DNA of 64,000 nt from Geobacter sp. (GTDB lineage Bacteria; Desulfobacterota; Desulfuromonadia; Geobacterales; DSM-12255): assembly GCA_009684525.1 (NCBI GenBank), contig WKKR01000003.1, positions 372,001 through 436,000 on the forward strand, in the 5' to 3' direction. A model generated the notes under the pieces. It did not search any database. It was not told the origin of the DNA and worked only from the letters and a program-made list of their open reading frames with translations. How positions within the stretch are numbered: the stretch's first letter is position 1; each line of letters starts with the position of its first letter. Shown here one piece after another: positions 16,806-26,348 of this stretch. The position numbers and the translations under genes were made by a program.

Positions 16806-17256
16806 GGTCCTTTGGGTCGGCAAGACCCAGGAGGAATGGGTCCGCAAGGGGGGGGATGAATATGCCGGCCGGATCAGGCGCTATCTCCCCTTGGAGATCG
16901 GCGAGGTGCGCGAGGAAAAGGGTGCACCCCCCGAACTCATGAGAACCAGGGAGGCAGAACGTCTCCTGAAAAACATGCCGAAAGGTGCCAGGCTGGTTCT
17001 CCTGGACGAACTGGGGGAGCAGTACACCTCTGCCGGGTTTGCCGCCTTTCTCGGACGGGAACGTGATGCTGGGACCCAGGAACTCGTCTTTGCCATAGGC
17101 GGTGCCTACGGCGTTGATGAGACCGTCCGCAGCCGGGCTCACCGCACCATTGCCCTTTCCACGATGACCTTTACCCACCAGATGGTCCGGGTCTTCCTCC
17201 TGGAGCAACTCTACCGGGGCCTCACCATCCTCAACAACGAATCGTACCACCATTAG
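16795..17256 (+). CDS. rlmH: 23S rRNA pseudouridine-1915 N3-methyltransferase
   Basis: A 153-residue SPOUT methyltransferase, the normal RlmH size (about 155). The knotted SAM-binding region has VFAIGGAYGVDETVR and the C-terminus has LSTMTFTHQMVRVFLLEQLYR and NNESYHH, both diagnostic. I choose the GTG at 16795 with GGAGGGGAAGG before it; this overlaps the end of rsfS by 11 bp. Confidence 0.95.
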   Translation: MRLRVLWVGKTQEEWVRKGGDEYAGRIRRYLPLEIGEVREEKGAPPELMRTREAERLLKNMPKGARLVLLDELGEQYTSAGFAAFLGRERDAGTQELVFAIGGAYGVDETVRSRAHRTIALSTMTFTHQMVRVFLLEQLYRGLTILNNESYHH

Positions 17257-17420
17257 CCTTCTCTCCCTATCCCCTAGAGACCGTTTCTCCCGCTGTTGCC
17301 TTCTGGCTGCCGATCTTCCGGCAGCGAACACTCCATAAATCATTTAAGTTTTTCCCCTGTTTGGCCGTTAACATACAAAGTGGGTAGTGCTCTCCGGGTT
17401 CGTGTATTCAGGAAGCTGTT

Positions 17421-19973
17421 ATGAGAATTTTGAATAAAATGTTGCTGGGGTACGCGATCATTGCCGTTCTTGCGGGAATCGTCGGCTTTGTTGGCGTCAA
17501 TGGGCTGAAAAAGGTCAATCGGGAATTCCGCGAAGTAGCCGGCGAGGTCCTTCCGCTGAATCGAGCCCTTGAGGAACTCCGTTTCGGCGGCATGCGCATC
17601 ATTTCCTCGACCATGGAGCTGGCATTTCTCCTTGATGCCGGCAGTGAAGAGCTGGCGATACAGGGTCGGGCGGGAGAAGAACTGGAAATCCTGGAGTCCG
17701 GCTACCTGTACCATGACAAAGCACTGGCGGAATGCCGGAGATTCATGGAACGGGTGCCCGGAGAGGTGGGGTTGTTGCGGCAGATGGAGGGTGCTGGAGC
17801 AGAACTCAAGGCGGCAAGCGCGGCATTCATCGCAACGAAGAGGGGCCGGGCTCCCAGGGGCCGACTGTTGCTCGCCAAAGAACGGTTCGAGTCTGCCGAA
17901 CACGGGTTTCTGCTGGCCGTGCAGAAGTCGCGGGATTGGGAGATGATGGAGCTTGAGCAGAGCAAGGGGAAGGTGAACAGGGAGATCGCCTTCACCATGA
18001 TGTCGATCCTCGCGATTGCGGTGGTGACCTTTGCCATGGCGCTCACCAGCGGGGGCCTGATATCCGCAACGATCTCCCGGCGGGTCGGGCGGCTCAATCA
18101 GGGCTTGCGTTGCATTGCCGACGGGGATCTGGGTACCCGCCTGCAGGTCGAGACCAGCGACGAACTGGGTGACCTGGCGCTGTCGTTCAATGCCATGGCC
18201 GGTCAGTTGCGCAGCTCGAAAGAGGAGATCACTTCCACTACTGCCTTTCTTGACAGGGTGATCAATTCGATGGTCGATTCCCTGGTGGTCGTGGCGGAAA
18301 ACGGGCTCATCCATAGTGTTAACCATGCCACCTGCGGACTGCTGGGATATGACAGGGGTGCACTCGTGGGGATGCCCTTTGCCACCCTGTTCAAGGATGA
18401 ACGGCAGTGCGGGGTGCTGCTCGATGCGGCAGCCGAAGGTGGCTCGGTCAGGGAGGAGGAACTAGATTACCGTACCTGTGACGATGAAGCCATTCCGGTG
18501 CTCTTGTCCGTATCGGTCATGGAAAATCCCGTCGGCAGAACGAACTTCCGGATCTGCATTGCCCACAATATCAGCCTGCGTAAACAGGCAGAACACGAGA
18601 TCAAATACCTTGCCTACAATGACCAGCTGACCAACCTGCCCAACCGGATACTCTTCACCGACCGTCTGCAGCAGGCCATGGCCCAGGCGGACCGGGAAGC
18701 GGGTATTCTTGCTCTGCTCTTTTTCGACCTGGATCGCTTCAAGGACATTAACGATACCAGGGGGCATTCTTCCGGGGATCTGCTCTTGTGGCTCGTTGCC
18801 CACCGCTTCGAGAGCATGGTGCGCAAAAGCGATACCCTGGCGCGATTCGGTGGGGATGAGTTCGTGCTGCTCTGTACCGGTCTCACTGGTCCGCAGGACG
18901 CCGCGCGGATCGCGGAAAAGCTGCTCGAACTGCTGGAGGTCCCGTTCAATCTGGAGGGGAGCGATATCTTCACTACTGCCAGCATCGGCATCGTCTGTTA
19001 TCCTGCTGACGGAAAGGATGTCACCTCGCTGCTGAAGAACGCCGATCTTGCCATGTACGCGGCCAAGGAGCGGGGGCGCAATACCTATCAGTTCTTCTCC
19101 GTCGAGATGAATAACCAGGTGCAGGAGCGCAATTACCTCGAAGCGGGTTTGCGGACGGCCCTCCACACCGACCAACTGTTCCTGCAGTACCAGCCGCAGG
19201 TCGATATCAAGACCGGCCGGATCTATGGTGTGGAGGCGCTGCTTCGCTGGAACCATCCCGAGCATGGCATGATCTCGCCGGACCGCTTCATCCCGGTTGC
19301 CGAACATACCGGACTGATTCGTCCCCTTGGCGATTGGGTGCTGGAAACGGCCTGCCGGCAGGTAAAGCACTGGATCGATGCGGGGTATCCGGCGCTGAAC
19401 ATTGCTGTCAACGTATCGGGGAGTCAATTTCAGCATCCGGGGTTCATGGACCAGGTGGAAAGAACCCTGCGCGAAGTGGGGCTTGATGCGTCGCTGCTGG
19501 AGTTGGAGATCACCGAGAGCGTTCTGATGGCCGATCCCCAGGGGACAGCCCAGTTTCTTGCACGGCTCAAGGATCTCAAGGTGCAGATCGCCATCGATGA
19601 TTTCGGGACCGGTTACTCCTCCTTGAGTTACTTGATGGATTTCCCCATTGACCGGTTGAAGATCGACAAATCGTTCATCCGGAACATTTCCAGTGGAACG
19701 GACATGGCGATTATCGTAGATGCCGTTGTTGCCCTCGGGCACAGCCTCGGTTTGCGGGTTCTGGCAGAAGGGGTCGAAACGGTCACCGAACTCGAATACC
19801 TCATGAGGCTCGGGTGCGACGAAGCACAGGGCTACTATTTCGCTCGACCCATGCCTGCCGGCGACATCGTGCAGCTTCTGGCGCGCCACGCGCAGGCTGA
19901 GATCCCGGTTCTCTGGCCCTGCTTCGAGATGATTGGTCTTCCCGGCATTGACGTTCAGCCCCCTTCCTGCTAG
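17421..19973 (+). CDS. Membrane c-di-GMP protein with HAMP, PAS, GGDEF and EAL domains
   Basis: An 850-residue sensory protein. A first membrane helix (residues 7-28), a periplasmic helical sensor domain (about 29-190) and a second helix (about 193-215) are followed by HAMP (about 216-268), PAS (about 280-395), GGDEF and EAL domains. The cyclase motif GGDEF (477-481) is intact with a canonical RxxD inhibitory site (RKSD) five residues before it. The EAL motif (605-607, EALLRW) and the other phosphodiesterase signatures (ITESVLM, DDFGTGYSSL, AEGVET) are also intact. Both activities are thus possible and the net effect on c-di-GMP cannot be read from sequence. It is monocistronic between rlmH and gpmI. 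Signal unknown. Confidence 0.92.
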   Translation: MRILNKMLLGYAIIAVLAGIVGFVGVNGLKKVNREFREVAGEVLPLNRALEELRFGGMRIISSTMELAFLLDAGSEELAIQGRAGEELEILESGYLYHDKALAECRRFMERVPGEVGLLRQMEGAGAELKAASAAFIATKRGRAPRGRLLLAKERFESAEHGFLLAVQKSRDWEMMELEQSKGKVNREIAFTMMSILAIAVVTFAMALTSGGLISATISRRVGRLNQGLRCIADGDLGTRLQVETSDELGDLALSFNAMAGQLRSSKEEITSTTAFLDRVINSMVDSLVVVAENGLIHSVNHATCGLLGYDRGALVGMPFATLFKDERQCGVLLDAAAEGGSVREEELDYRTCDDEAIPVLLSVSVMENPVGRTNFRICIAHNISLRKQAEHEIKYLAYNDQLTNLPNRILFTDRLQQAMAQADREAGILALLFFDLDRFKDINDTRGHSSGDLLLWLVAHRFESMVRKSDTLARFGGDEFVLLCTGLTGPQDAARIAEKLLELLEVPFNLEGSDIFTTASIGIVCYPADGKDVTSLLKNADLAMYAAKERGRNTYQFFSVEMNNQVQERNYLEAGLRTALHTDQLFLQYQPQVDIKTGRIYGVEALLRWNHPEHGMISPDRFIPVAEHTGLIRPLGDWVLETACRQVKHWIDAGYPALNIAVNVSGSQFQHPGFMDQVERTLREVGLDASLLELEITESVLMADPQGTAQFLARLKDLKVQIAIDDFGTGYSSLSYLMDFPIDRLKIDKSFIRNISSGTDMAIIVDAVVALGHSLGLRVLAEGVETVTELEYLMRLGCDEAQGYYFARPMPAGDIVQLLARHAQAEIPVLWPCFEMIGLPGIDVQPPSC

Positions 19974-20031
19974 ATTCATCCTGTTTTGACATTTCATGGC
20001 GTGCGGTGCGCGCCGTTTTCCGGAGGCACGC

Positions 20032-21573
20032 ATGGCCAAGCAACCGTTACTCCTGATGATCCTCGATGGCTGGGGGCTCAACCCCGCTGTCGAGAACAAC
20101 GCCATTGCCCAGGCCAGGACGCCCAACATGACGCGGCTCTGCCGGGAGTACCCCTGTACCGACATCGGGACTTCGGGGATGTCGGTGGGGCTGCCGGAAG
20201 GGCAGATGGGCAATTCCGAAGTGGGGCACCTGAACATCGGCGCGGGCAGGATCGTCTACCAGGATCTCACCAGGATCAGCAAGGCGATTGACGACGGAGA
20301 CTTCTTCACGAACCCGGCCATCCTCGAATGTTTCGCAAAGACCCGGCAGGCCGGCGGCCGGCTCCACCTGGCCGGGCTCCTTTCCGATGGCGGTGTCCAT
20401 TCCCACAATACCCATCTCTACGGCCTGTTGGAACTGGCCCGGCAGCAGGGCTTCACCGAGGTCTTTGTCCACTGTCTCCTGGATGGCCGCGATACCCCGC
20501 CCAAGAGCGGTGCCGATTATCTCTTCCAGCTGGAGGAAGAGATGGCGAAGATTGGTGTCGGCAGGGTGGCAACGGTCATTGGCCGTTACTACGCCATGGA
20601 CCGGGACAACCGCTGGGATCGGGTGGAGAAGGCCTATGTCGCCATGGTTTGCGGAGAAGGCGAAACAGCGACCTCTGCCAGTGCTGCCATTGCCGCAAGT
20701 TATGCGGCCGGCATCAACGACGAGTTTGTTCTGCCAACGGTCATGACTCGCGACGGCGCCCCGGTGGGGACGGTCCGGGATGGCGACGGCTTCATCTTTT
20801 TCAACTTCCGCTCCGACCGGGCTCGCGAGATAACCCGCGCCCTGGCCCTGGCCGACTGCCCCGGTTTCAACCGCGGTTCCCGGCCCCAGCTCTCCTCCTA
20901 TGTCTGCATGACCGAGTACGATGCGACCTTTGGCCTTCCGATCGCTTTTGGACAGGAATCGTTGACCAATATTCTCGGCGACGTACTGGCGGCAGCAGGC
21001 AAGGTGCAGCTCAGGATTGCCGAAACCGAGAAATATGCCCATGTCACCTTCTTTTTCAATGGCGGGGTCGAGGAGCCGTTTCCCGGCGAGGTCCGCTGCC
21101 TGATCCCCTCTCCGAAGGAGGTGGCCACCTACGACCAGAAACCGGAGATGAGCGCCTATCCGGTGACCGAGGAGCTGTTGAAGCGGCTCGACTCGGATGC
21201 CTACGATGTGGTCGTCCTCAACTTCGCCAATGCCGACATGGTGGGGCATACCGGTATCCTTCCCGCTGCGGTGAAGGCGATCGAGACCGTGGACGACTGT
21301 GTCGGCCGCCTTGTGGCAAAGGTTCTGGAGAAGAGAGGGAAGGTGATCATCACCGCGGACCATGGCAATGCCGAGGTGATGGTGGATGAGAGCGGCGGTC
21401 CGCATACCGCCCATACCACCGACCGGGTGCCGCTGATCCTGGTGGACGATTCCCGCAAGGGAGGAGCGCTCCGTTCCGGCGGGATACTGGCGGATATTGC
21501 GCCGACCATGCTGGAACTGCTGGGGTTGCCCCAGCCCAAGGAGATGACCGGCAAGAGCCTTCTCCCGAAGTGA
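20032..21573 (+). CDS. gpmI: 2,3-bisphosphoglycerate-independent phosphoglycerate mutase
   Basis: A 513-residue Mn-dependent enzyme that interconverts 3- and 2-phosphoglycerate. The alkaline-phosphatase-fold metal site starts with LLMILDGWG, the phosphorylated serine is in [13 protein letters not shown] near residue 62, and later metal ligands are in [12 protein letters not shown] and TADHGNAE. The ATG at 20032 follows CGGAGG by 5 bases and gives the normal length; the open frame upstream adds only 12 residues and is not conserved-looking. Confidence 0.96.
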   Translation: MAKQPLLLMILDGWGLNPAVENNAIAQARTPNMTRLCREYPCTDIGTSGMSVGLPEGQMGNSEVGHLNIGAGRIVYQDLTRISKAIDDGDFFTNPAILECFAKTRQAGGRLHLAGLLSDGGVHSHNTHLYGLLELARQQGFTEVFVHCLLDGRDTPPKSGADYLFQLEEEMAKIGVGRVATVIGRYYAMDRDNRWDRVEKAYVAMVCGEGETATSASAAIAASYAAGINDEFVLPTVMTRDGAPVGTVRDGDGFIFFNFRSDRAREITRALALADCPGFNRGSRPQLSSYVCMTEYDATFGLPIAFGQESLTNILGDVLAAAGKVQLRIAETEKYAHVTFFFNGGVEEPFPGEVRCLIPSPKEVATYDQKPEMSAYPVTEELLKRLDSDAYDVVVLNFANADMVGHTGILPAAVKAIETVDDCVGRLVAKVLEKRGKVIITADHGNAEVMVDESGGPHTAHTTDRVPLILVDDSRKGGALRSGGILADIAPTMLELLGLPQPKEMTGKSLLPK

Positions 21574-21704
21574 GGAGTGAATCCTTCGTTGCGGAAAATG
21601 GCATTAAACGTGTATGATCTTCCTCATATGGAACGATTGACAAAGGTGTGGGAATGCCAGATGCCATCCGCAGCGATCTGCGGGGTGGTGGGCAGGTGAC
21701 AGCC

Positions 21705-22265
21705 ATGAAATTTTTTCAGAGCCTCTGCATAGTTTTGCTGCTTGCCATGCCGGCAGTGGCATCGGCATCCCGGCAGTCGCCGGTCGACGGCGGCACCGTG
21801 ACTTCCGGCGTGGGGTGGCGTATCGATCCCTTCGGCAGTGGCCGGACGGTCTGGCACAACGGCTACGACATCGCCGTCCCCGCAGGGACACCGGTACATC
21901 CCACCCAGAGCGGCACGGTCTATTTCGCAGGCACCTACAAAGGGTATGGCAATCTGGTGGCAGTGGAGCATGGCAAGGGGTACATAACCCTCTATGGCCA
22001 CAATTCCGAGATACTGGTGAAACCGGGACAGGAAGTCGACACGAAGACGGTCATCGCCCTATCGGGAAGCACCGGGCGCTCCACCGGCCCCCATGTCCAC
22101 TACGAGATCCGGCAGATCCCGCAGCTCGCCAAACAGCGGCGGGAGCAGATGGAGCAGGATCTGAAGGTTGCCATTGAACGGTCGGTGGGGGAGATGGTTG
22201 AAGGGTATGCCACCGGCAAAGGGGGGCCGGAGCAGGAACTTCTTATCCCTGATCTCAACGAATAG
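21705..22265 (+). CDS. Secreted M23 (LytM-type) metallopeptidase
   Basis: A 186-residue exported protein. A signal peptide (residues 1-21, ending AVASA|S) is followed directly by a single M23 domain. The zinc ligands are visible: His and Asp in HNGYDIAV and the paired histidines in GPHVHYEIR; YGHNS is also present. So it can be an active peptidoglycan endopeptidase. There is no LysM or coiled coil. The C-terminal tail (about 145-186) is charged and helical. Alternative in-frame starts exist upstream (21696 GTG, 21648), but the ATG at 21705 has the best signal-peptide layout. Followed by a terminator. Confidence 0.85.
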   Translation: MKFFQSLCIVLLLAMPAVASASRQSPVDGGTVTSGVGWRIDPFGSGRTVWHNGYDIAVPAGTPVHPTQSGTVYFAGTYKGYGNLVAVEHGKGYITLYGHNSEILVKPGQEVDTKTVIALSGSTGRSTGPHVHYEIRQIPQLAKQRREQMEQDLKVAIERSVGEMVEGYATGKGGPEQELLIPDLNE

Positions 22266-22291
22266 GGCAATTGGCGGGGAAAATCGTTATG

Positions 22292-22324
22292 ACCGGCATG
22301 GCAGCGAGCCATGCCGGTTTTTTA
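22292..22324. terminator. Intrinsic terminator between convergent genes
   Basis: ACCGGCATGGC pairs exactly with GCCATGCCGGT around AGCGA and is followed by TTTTTTATT. It ends the M23 peptidase transcript and overlaps the last codon of the leftward deaminase gene. Confidence 0.85.
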
Positions 22325-22921
22325 TTGTTTCCGGCTGACCGGGAGAGACTGCCGGCCATTGTAGATAATGCCCCCCTGGGCGGCGTACTCGGCAAGCACT
22401 GCCATCCCCTTGTCCCTGAGGACGTCGCGGATGACCCTGATCTCCCGCCGGAGCAGGCCATCGGCCCAGGAGATCGGCTTGGCCCCTTCGTCGAAGCCGA
22501 TTTTCTCGGCATCTTCTCCCCGCGCTGAACTGGCGATGCTGCGGACGCCGGACCACGGGACTGCACCCAGGCACATGGCGCACGGTTCGGTGCTCGTGAC
22601 CAGCTGCAGAGCAGGCATGCCGGACATGCCCAGATCGAAGGTCCCGGCCTGCTTTTGGGCAATACCGATGGCAACCATCTCGGCATGAGCCAGGGAGCAG
22701 TTGAGCGGGACGACCAGGTTGACCCCTGGAGCGACCAGCCGGCCGGTCTGCTCCTCAAAGATGGCGGCAGCGAACGGTCCGCCGCCGCGTCGCATGTTCT
22801 CCCCGGCCAATGCCAGCACGAGATCCATCCGCTCTTCCACCGTGGGGCAGGTGGTGGGTCGCTGGCTCAGGAAAGGGGCTACCCAGTCGGGGAGCATGAT
22901 GGTAAGGGTGGGAAAGCTCAT
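22322..22921 (-). CDS. Nucleoside/nucleobase deaminase (cytidine deaminase-like fold)
   Basis: A 199-residue zinc-dependent deaminase. The catalytic HAE motif is in CSLAHAEMVAIG and the other zinc ligands in STEPCAMCLGAVPWSGV. The length and the PFAAAIFEE segment resemble guanine-deaminase-like or tRNA adenosine deaminase relatives; the longer C-terminal part (after about residue 130) is more like guanine deaminase-type proteins than TadA. The exact substrate cannot be set from sequence. Start ATG at 22921 with AGGAG 9 bases upstream. The HAD phosphatase gene lies 14 bp upstream on the same strand, so the two are probably one operon with a role in nucleotide salvage (inference). Confidence 0.85.
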   Translation of the reverse strand: MSFPTLTIMLPDWVAPFLSQRPTTCPTVEERMDLVLALAGENMRRGGGPFAAAIFEEQTGRLVAPGVNLVVPLNCSLAHAEMVAIGIAQKQAGTFDLGMSGMPALQLVTSTEPCAMCLGAVPWSGVRSIASSARGEDAEKIGFDEGAKPISWADGLLRREIRVIRDVLRDKGMAVLAEYAAQGGIIYNGRQSLPVSRKQ

Positions 22922-22935
22922 GCGGATACTCCTGG

Positions 22936-23511
22936 TCAGCCCCGGCAGAGGCCGATGATTGCCCGCTCCATTGCCCGCAGGGCCATGAAGAAGAGCTCGT
23001 GCAGGGGGCTTGAGGCAAGGTCGACATACGGTGCCGTGATGTAGGTTATCCTGGTTCCGGCAATGCCGGCTGCCAGGACCCCGGTGAGGAGCCGGTCGTC
23101 GAGCAGCATCACTTCGTCCGGTTTTGACCCTGCCAGTCCGGCGACCTGCAGCAGCCCGTCGGGATACGGCTTCTTGCGCACTCCGGAAATGAAGCGGACA
23201 GCGGGATGGTGGCGGCGAAACCATTCGATGCGCACCGGTGCCGGTTTATTGGAGAGGATGAAGAGCCGCTCTTCGCCAAAGACCCGGCAGCAGCGGTTCA
23301 GCCATTCCCGGATGGCCGGCAGCGGTTCGGGCTGGCCGTGGCAGGCCAGGACGCCGTCGAAGTCGAGGGCCAGCGTAGTAACGCCCGATTCCCTCAACTC
23401 TTCGGGAACAATGGCCTCTGTAGCGAGGCCTTGTGGGGTTGTAAGGAGAATTTCCGCCAGGAAGCGGCGGTGACGGAATCCGGCGCCGAAGCCGTACAGG
23501 ACATGGTTCAT
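22936..23511 (-). CDS. HAD-superfamily phosphatase, YqeG-like
   Basis: A 191-residue HAD hydrolase. Motif I is LALDFDGVLACHG (nucleophile and acid aspartates), motif II the serine in LFILSNKP, motif III the lysine in RKKPYPDG and motif IV the aspartates in VMLLDDRLLTG. It resembles the YqeG/HAD-IIIA group (small cap), which includes phosphatidylglycerophosphate phosphatases, but the substrate is unproven. The ATG at 23511 gives the normal size; the frame upstream overlaps the next gene in another frame. Located in a three-gene leftward cluster with the deaminase and the Cys-rich protein. Confidence 0.8.
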   Translation of the reverse strand: MNHVLYGFGAGFRHRRFLAEILLTTPQGLATEAIVPEELRESGVTTLALDFDGVLACHGQPEPLPAIREWLNRCCRVFGEERLFILSNKPAPVRIEWFRRHHPAVRFISGVRKKPYPDGLLQVAGLAGSKPDEVMLLDDRLLTGVLAAGIAGTRITYITAPYVDLASSPLHELFFMALRAMERAIIGLCRG

Positions 23512-23537
23512 GGGAATGCCGGCGGAGGCTGGACGCC

Positions 23538-23915
23538 TCAGCCGAGCAGCTCCTTTTTCATGGCATCGTCCATCAGGCTCTCCTCGATGGCCTCTCGCAC
23601 CCACGGCTCCTTGCAGCGGGCCAGAACCCTTCCCGCTCCTTCGGCTATGGCCGGTATGTCGCTCCAGAGCGCATTGCGGAGCGAGCGGAGCTCGTTGGCA
23701 TCGGCAGGTGCGCCGTCGGCAAGGTCGCGGCAGCGGCGGCAGAGGAGCGCCAGGCAGCTTTCGTCCGGCTCCCGCTCGGGCCGGTGGTCCCACGGCCGGA
23801 GTTCTTCCTTGCCGCCGCACCATTCGCAGGCAAAGCCGGCCCGTTTCGCCAGCGTCTTGCCAAGGGAGGCGATCTGTTCCTGTCGCTCCCGGTTGGCCTG
23901 GTACCCTTTTGCCAT
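23538..23915 (-). CDS. Small Cys-rich (HNH-like zinc finger) protein
   Basis: A 125-residue soluble protein. A basic helical N-terminus (YQANRERQEQIASLGKTLAK) is followed by CEWCG, a WDHRP segment and LLCRRCRDL, a C-x2-C / DH-x-P / C-x2-C layout like a treble-clef HNH fold. The classic HNH asparagine and final histidine are not clear, so nuclease activity is doubtful. Related proteins have been annotated as PhnA-like in other genomes (from memory). The ATG at 23915 has GGAGACC just upstream. Function unknown. Confidence 0.6.
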   Translation of the reverse strand: MAKGYQANRERQEQIASLGKTLAKRAGFACEWCGGKEELRPWDHRPEREPDESCLALLCRRCRDLADGAPADANELRSLRNALWSDIPAIAEGAGRVLARCKEPWVREAIEESLMDDAMKKELLG

Positions 23916-24085
23916 GGTCTCCTCCGTGTCGGTCTCTCGTCGTGGCTCCGTATAGTATATCACGGAGGTCGTATTGTGAAGCCGCTTCTGTTCCTGGCCG
24001 GCGTAAAATTGGTTGACGCCCGTTGCGGGAAGTGGCTAACCTGTTCTGTGCCGCTCCAGCGAGCGGCAAGTGCCAGGAAAGAGGG

Positions 24086-25153
24086 ATGGAGCGGATGAAC
24101 GTCGAACAGATGAAGACCGTGCTGCGGGAGATTGTCACCAAAACGGATCTCACCCCCTGTGTCGTGGGACATCGCGGGGTGGGAAAGACTGCCGGGATCA
24201 TCCAGGTCTGCCGGGAGATCGGATTCCGCTATATGCCGCTTCGCCTGGGGCAGATGGAGGTGGGGGACCTGGTCGGGATCCCCTACCGCGATGGCGTTAC
24301 CATGCACTGGTCGCGTCCCTGCTGGTGGCCCGGCGACGAAGAGCCCGCCACGATGGTCCATTGCGACGAGCTGAACCGGGCACAGCAGGAGGATACGCTG
24401 CAGGCGATTTTCCAGTTCGTGGAACCGCCGTCCGAGGGGCAGAGCCGGGCGCTGCACACCCACAAACTCTCTCCCCGGCACCGGGTGGTGGTGACCATCA
24501 ACCCGCCCGATGGGACCTATCAGGTCGCTCCGCTCGACCGGGCGCTCATCGACCGGATGGTGATGCTCTATGTCGAGACCGACTATGCCTGCTGGGCTCG
24601 CTATGCACGGAGCCGGGACCTGGACGGTTCAGTCCAGCAGTTCGTCGCTGCCAACCCCGGATTCCTGGCCAAGGCGGGCAACCCCCTGGAGATGCAGGCA
24701 GAGCCGACGGAACGGGGCTGGGAGATGGTGAGCCGCCTGCGCGAGAGCTGCCGCTTCCCCAAGGAGTTGGAGATGGAGGTCTATGCCGGGGTGGTGGGGC
24801 AGGAGGCGGCCATCGCCTTTCTCCGCTGGTGCTCGGATCAGCGCAACCGGCCCGTTGCTGCCATGGATGTGCTCGACCACTGGAGTGAGGTGGCGCAGCG
24901 GGTGCGCCAGCAGCGCGACGACCTGCAGGCAGCCACCATGAACGAGCTGGTCAGCCTGCTGGGTGATGGACTCCCCTTGGAGGCCTCCCGCGAGGACCAC
25001 CTGGTTGCCTATATCGATGTTCTGCCACGCGACCGCCGTTTCGGCCTGGTCAAATCGCTCCTCAAGATCCCGCCGGTGGCGCAGGTTCTCTCCCAGGACC
25101 GCTATGACGCCGTGGTGCTCGATGCCATCCAGGCGATCAGCGGCGAGGCATAG
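24086..25153 (+). CDS. MoxR-type AAA+ ATPase
   Basis: A 355-residue AAA+ protein. Walker A is GHRGVGKTAG (28-37) and Walker B ends in the acidic pair Asp93-Glu94 (MVHCDELNR). Sensor 1 is in VVVTINPPD and the arginine region in LDRALIDRM. MoxR ATPases act as chaperones that remodel or activate a partner, often one with a VWA domain; the next gene, 12 bp downstream, encodes such a protein. I take the ATG at 24086 (AGGAAAGAGGG upstream); one at 24095 is also possible. The operon continues with a small unknown gene. Confidence 0.85.
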   Translation: MERMNVEQMKTVLREIVTKTDLTPCVVGHRGVGKTAGIIQVCREIGFRYMPLRLGQMEVGDLVGIPYRDGVTMHWSRPCWWPGDEEPATMVHCDELNRAQQEDTLQAIFQFVEPPSEGQSRALHTHKLSPRHRVVVTINPPDGTYQVAPLDRALIDRMVMLYVETDYACWARYARSRDLDGSVQQFVAANPGFLAKAGNPLEMQAEPTERGWEMVSRLRESCRFPKELEMEVYAGVVGQEAAIAFLRWCSDQRNRPVAAMDVLDHWSEVAQRVRQQRDDLQAATMNELVSLLGDGLPLEASREDHLVAYIDVLPRDRRFGLVKSLLKIPPVAQVLSQDRYDAVVLDAIQAISGEA

Positions 25154-25165
25154 CCCCCCATCGCC

Positions 25166-26344
25166 ATGACCGGCCGTGTCCTGGAAAACGCCGTAGTCCG
25201 CCTGTTGAAGGATCGCCCCTTCTATGGCCAGTTCATCCTCAACCTGCACCGGGAGGGAGGAGGGGGCGAATACCCGCTCGGCGTCACGATCCGCGACGGC
25301 GCCCCCACCCTGACGGTGAACGAGGAGCGCTTTTCCCTGCTGGCATCGGGCGTCCAGGAAGCGCTCCTGGAGCACTGCGTCAAGCACCTGCTGCACCTCC
25401 ACATGGCTCGCCGCAAGGGACGTAACCTGCACGGGTGGGATATCTGCTGCGACCTGGCCATCAACCCCTCCATCGACGGGATGCCGGCGGATGCCCCCCG
25501 ACCCGCGGATTACCGCCAGCCGGAAGGGATGGCCGCGGAAGAGTATTATGCCCTGCTGGTTCCGTTGTTCGATACCGGCAATCTCTCCGGCAAGGGGATC
25601 GGCACTGCCGACCGGGATACGGGGGGGCACACCGGCCCCGGAGCGGGCAGCCTACCCGTGCGGCACGGTGAAGGGCTGGACGACCACGCCTGCTGGCAGG
25701 ATGCCGAGAGCACACCCTTGCGTCTGGCCGAGGAAATGGTCCGCGGCGTTACCCGCGAGGCGTACCAGAAGAGCGACGGCGAGGTCCCTGCCGATCTGAA
25801 GGACCTGGTGGGGTCGCTGCTGCGGCCGGCAGTGATCCCCTGGCGGCAGATTCTGCGCCAGTTCGTGGCCACGGCGGGCCGGGTGGGGCGGCGTTCCACC
25901 TGGCAGCGCGAACACCGCCGCTTTCAGCACGATACGCCGGGCGTGCGCAAGCGGCACCGTCTCAATCTCTTGGTCGGCATCGATGTTAGCGATTCCACCA
26001 ACAGTGCAGAGCTTCGCGAATCCTTTGCCCTGGAGCTGATGCAGATCGCCCGGGGGCGGGATGCCCAGATCACGGCGGTCTATGCCAACAGCCGGGTCCA
26101 GCGGGTCGAAAACCTGCGGGGAAGCGGCGTGCAGGTGGCAAGCTACCACGGCGGGGGATTCACCGATCTCCGTCCCCTGTTCGATTATGCGAAAACCATG
26201 CGGCCGCCCCCTGCGGCCGTTATCTACCTGACCGACGGCATCGGCCCGGCACCCGAGAGCATGGAATTCCCCACGCTTTGGGCGCTGACCGCCGAGGGGG
26301 AGAAACCGGTGCCGTGGGGAGTGGAATTACGTCTGGAGGTATAG
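25166..26344 (+). CDS. VWA-like protein with degenerate metallopeptidase motif (COG3864/DUF2201 type)
   Basis: A 392-residue partner of the preceding MoxR ATPase. The N-terminal domain follows the DUF2201 layout: a helix with HCVKH at residues 70-74 and then WDICCDLAINPSIDG. Family members usually have HExxH here; the glutamate is replaced by cysteine, so zinc-peptidase activity is doubtful. The C-terminal VWA-like domain has an intact metal-ion site DVSDS (273-277) and IYLTDGIGP. There is no signal peptide, so it acts in the cytoplasm. Together the pair is a MoxR-VWA module of unknown target. Confidence 0.8.
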   Translation: MTGRVLENAVVRLLKDRPFYGQFILNLHREGGGGEYPLGVTIRDGAPTLTVNEERFSLLASGVQEALLEHCVKHLLHLHMARRKGRNLHGWDICCDLAINPSIDGMPADAPRPADYRQPEGMAAEEYYALLVPLFDTGNLSGKGIGTADRDTGGHTGPGAGSLPVRHGEGLDDHACWQDAESTPLRLAEEMVRGVTREAYQKSDGEVPADLKDLVGSLLRPAVIPWRQILRQFVATAGRVGRRSTWQREHRRFQHDTPGVRKRHRLNLLVGIDVSDSTNSAELRESFALELMQIARGRDAQITAVYANSRVQRVENLRGSGVQVASYHGGGFTDLRPLFDYAKTMRPPPAAVIYLTDGIGPAPESMEFPTLWALTAEGEKPVPWGVELRLEV

Positions 26345-26348
26345 TTCC

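Noticed and set aside
18462-20237. 591-residue minus-strand frame opposite the GGDEF-EAL gene
   Set aside because: Covers intact GGDEF and EAL motifs on the plus strand; no domain in the minus frame.
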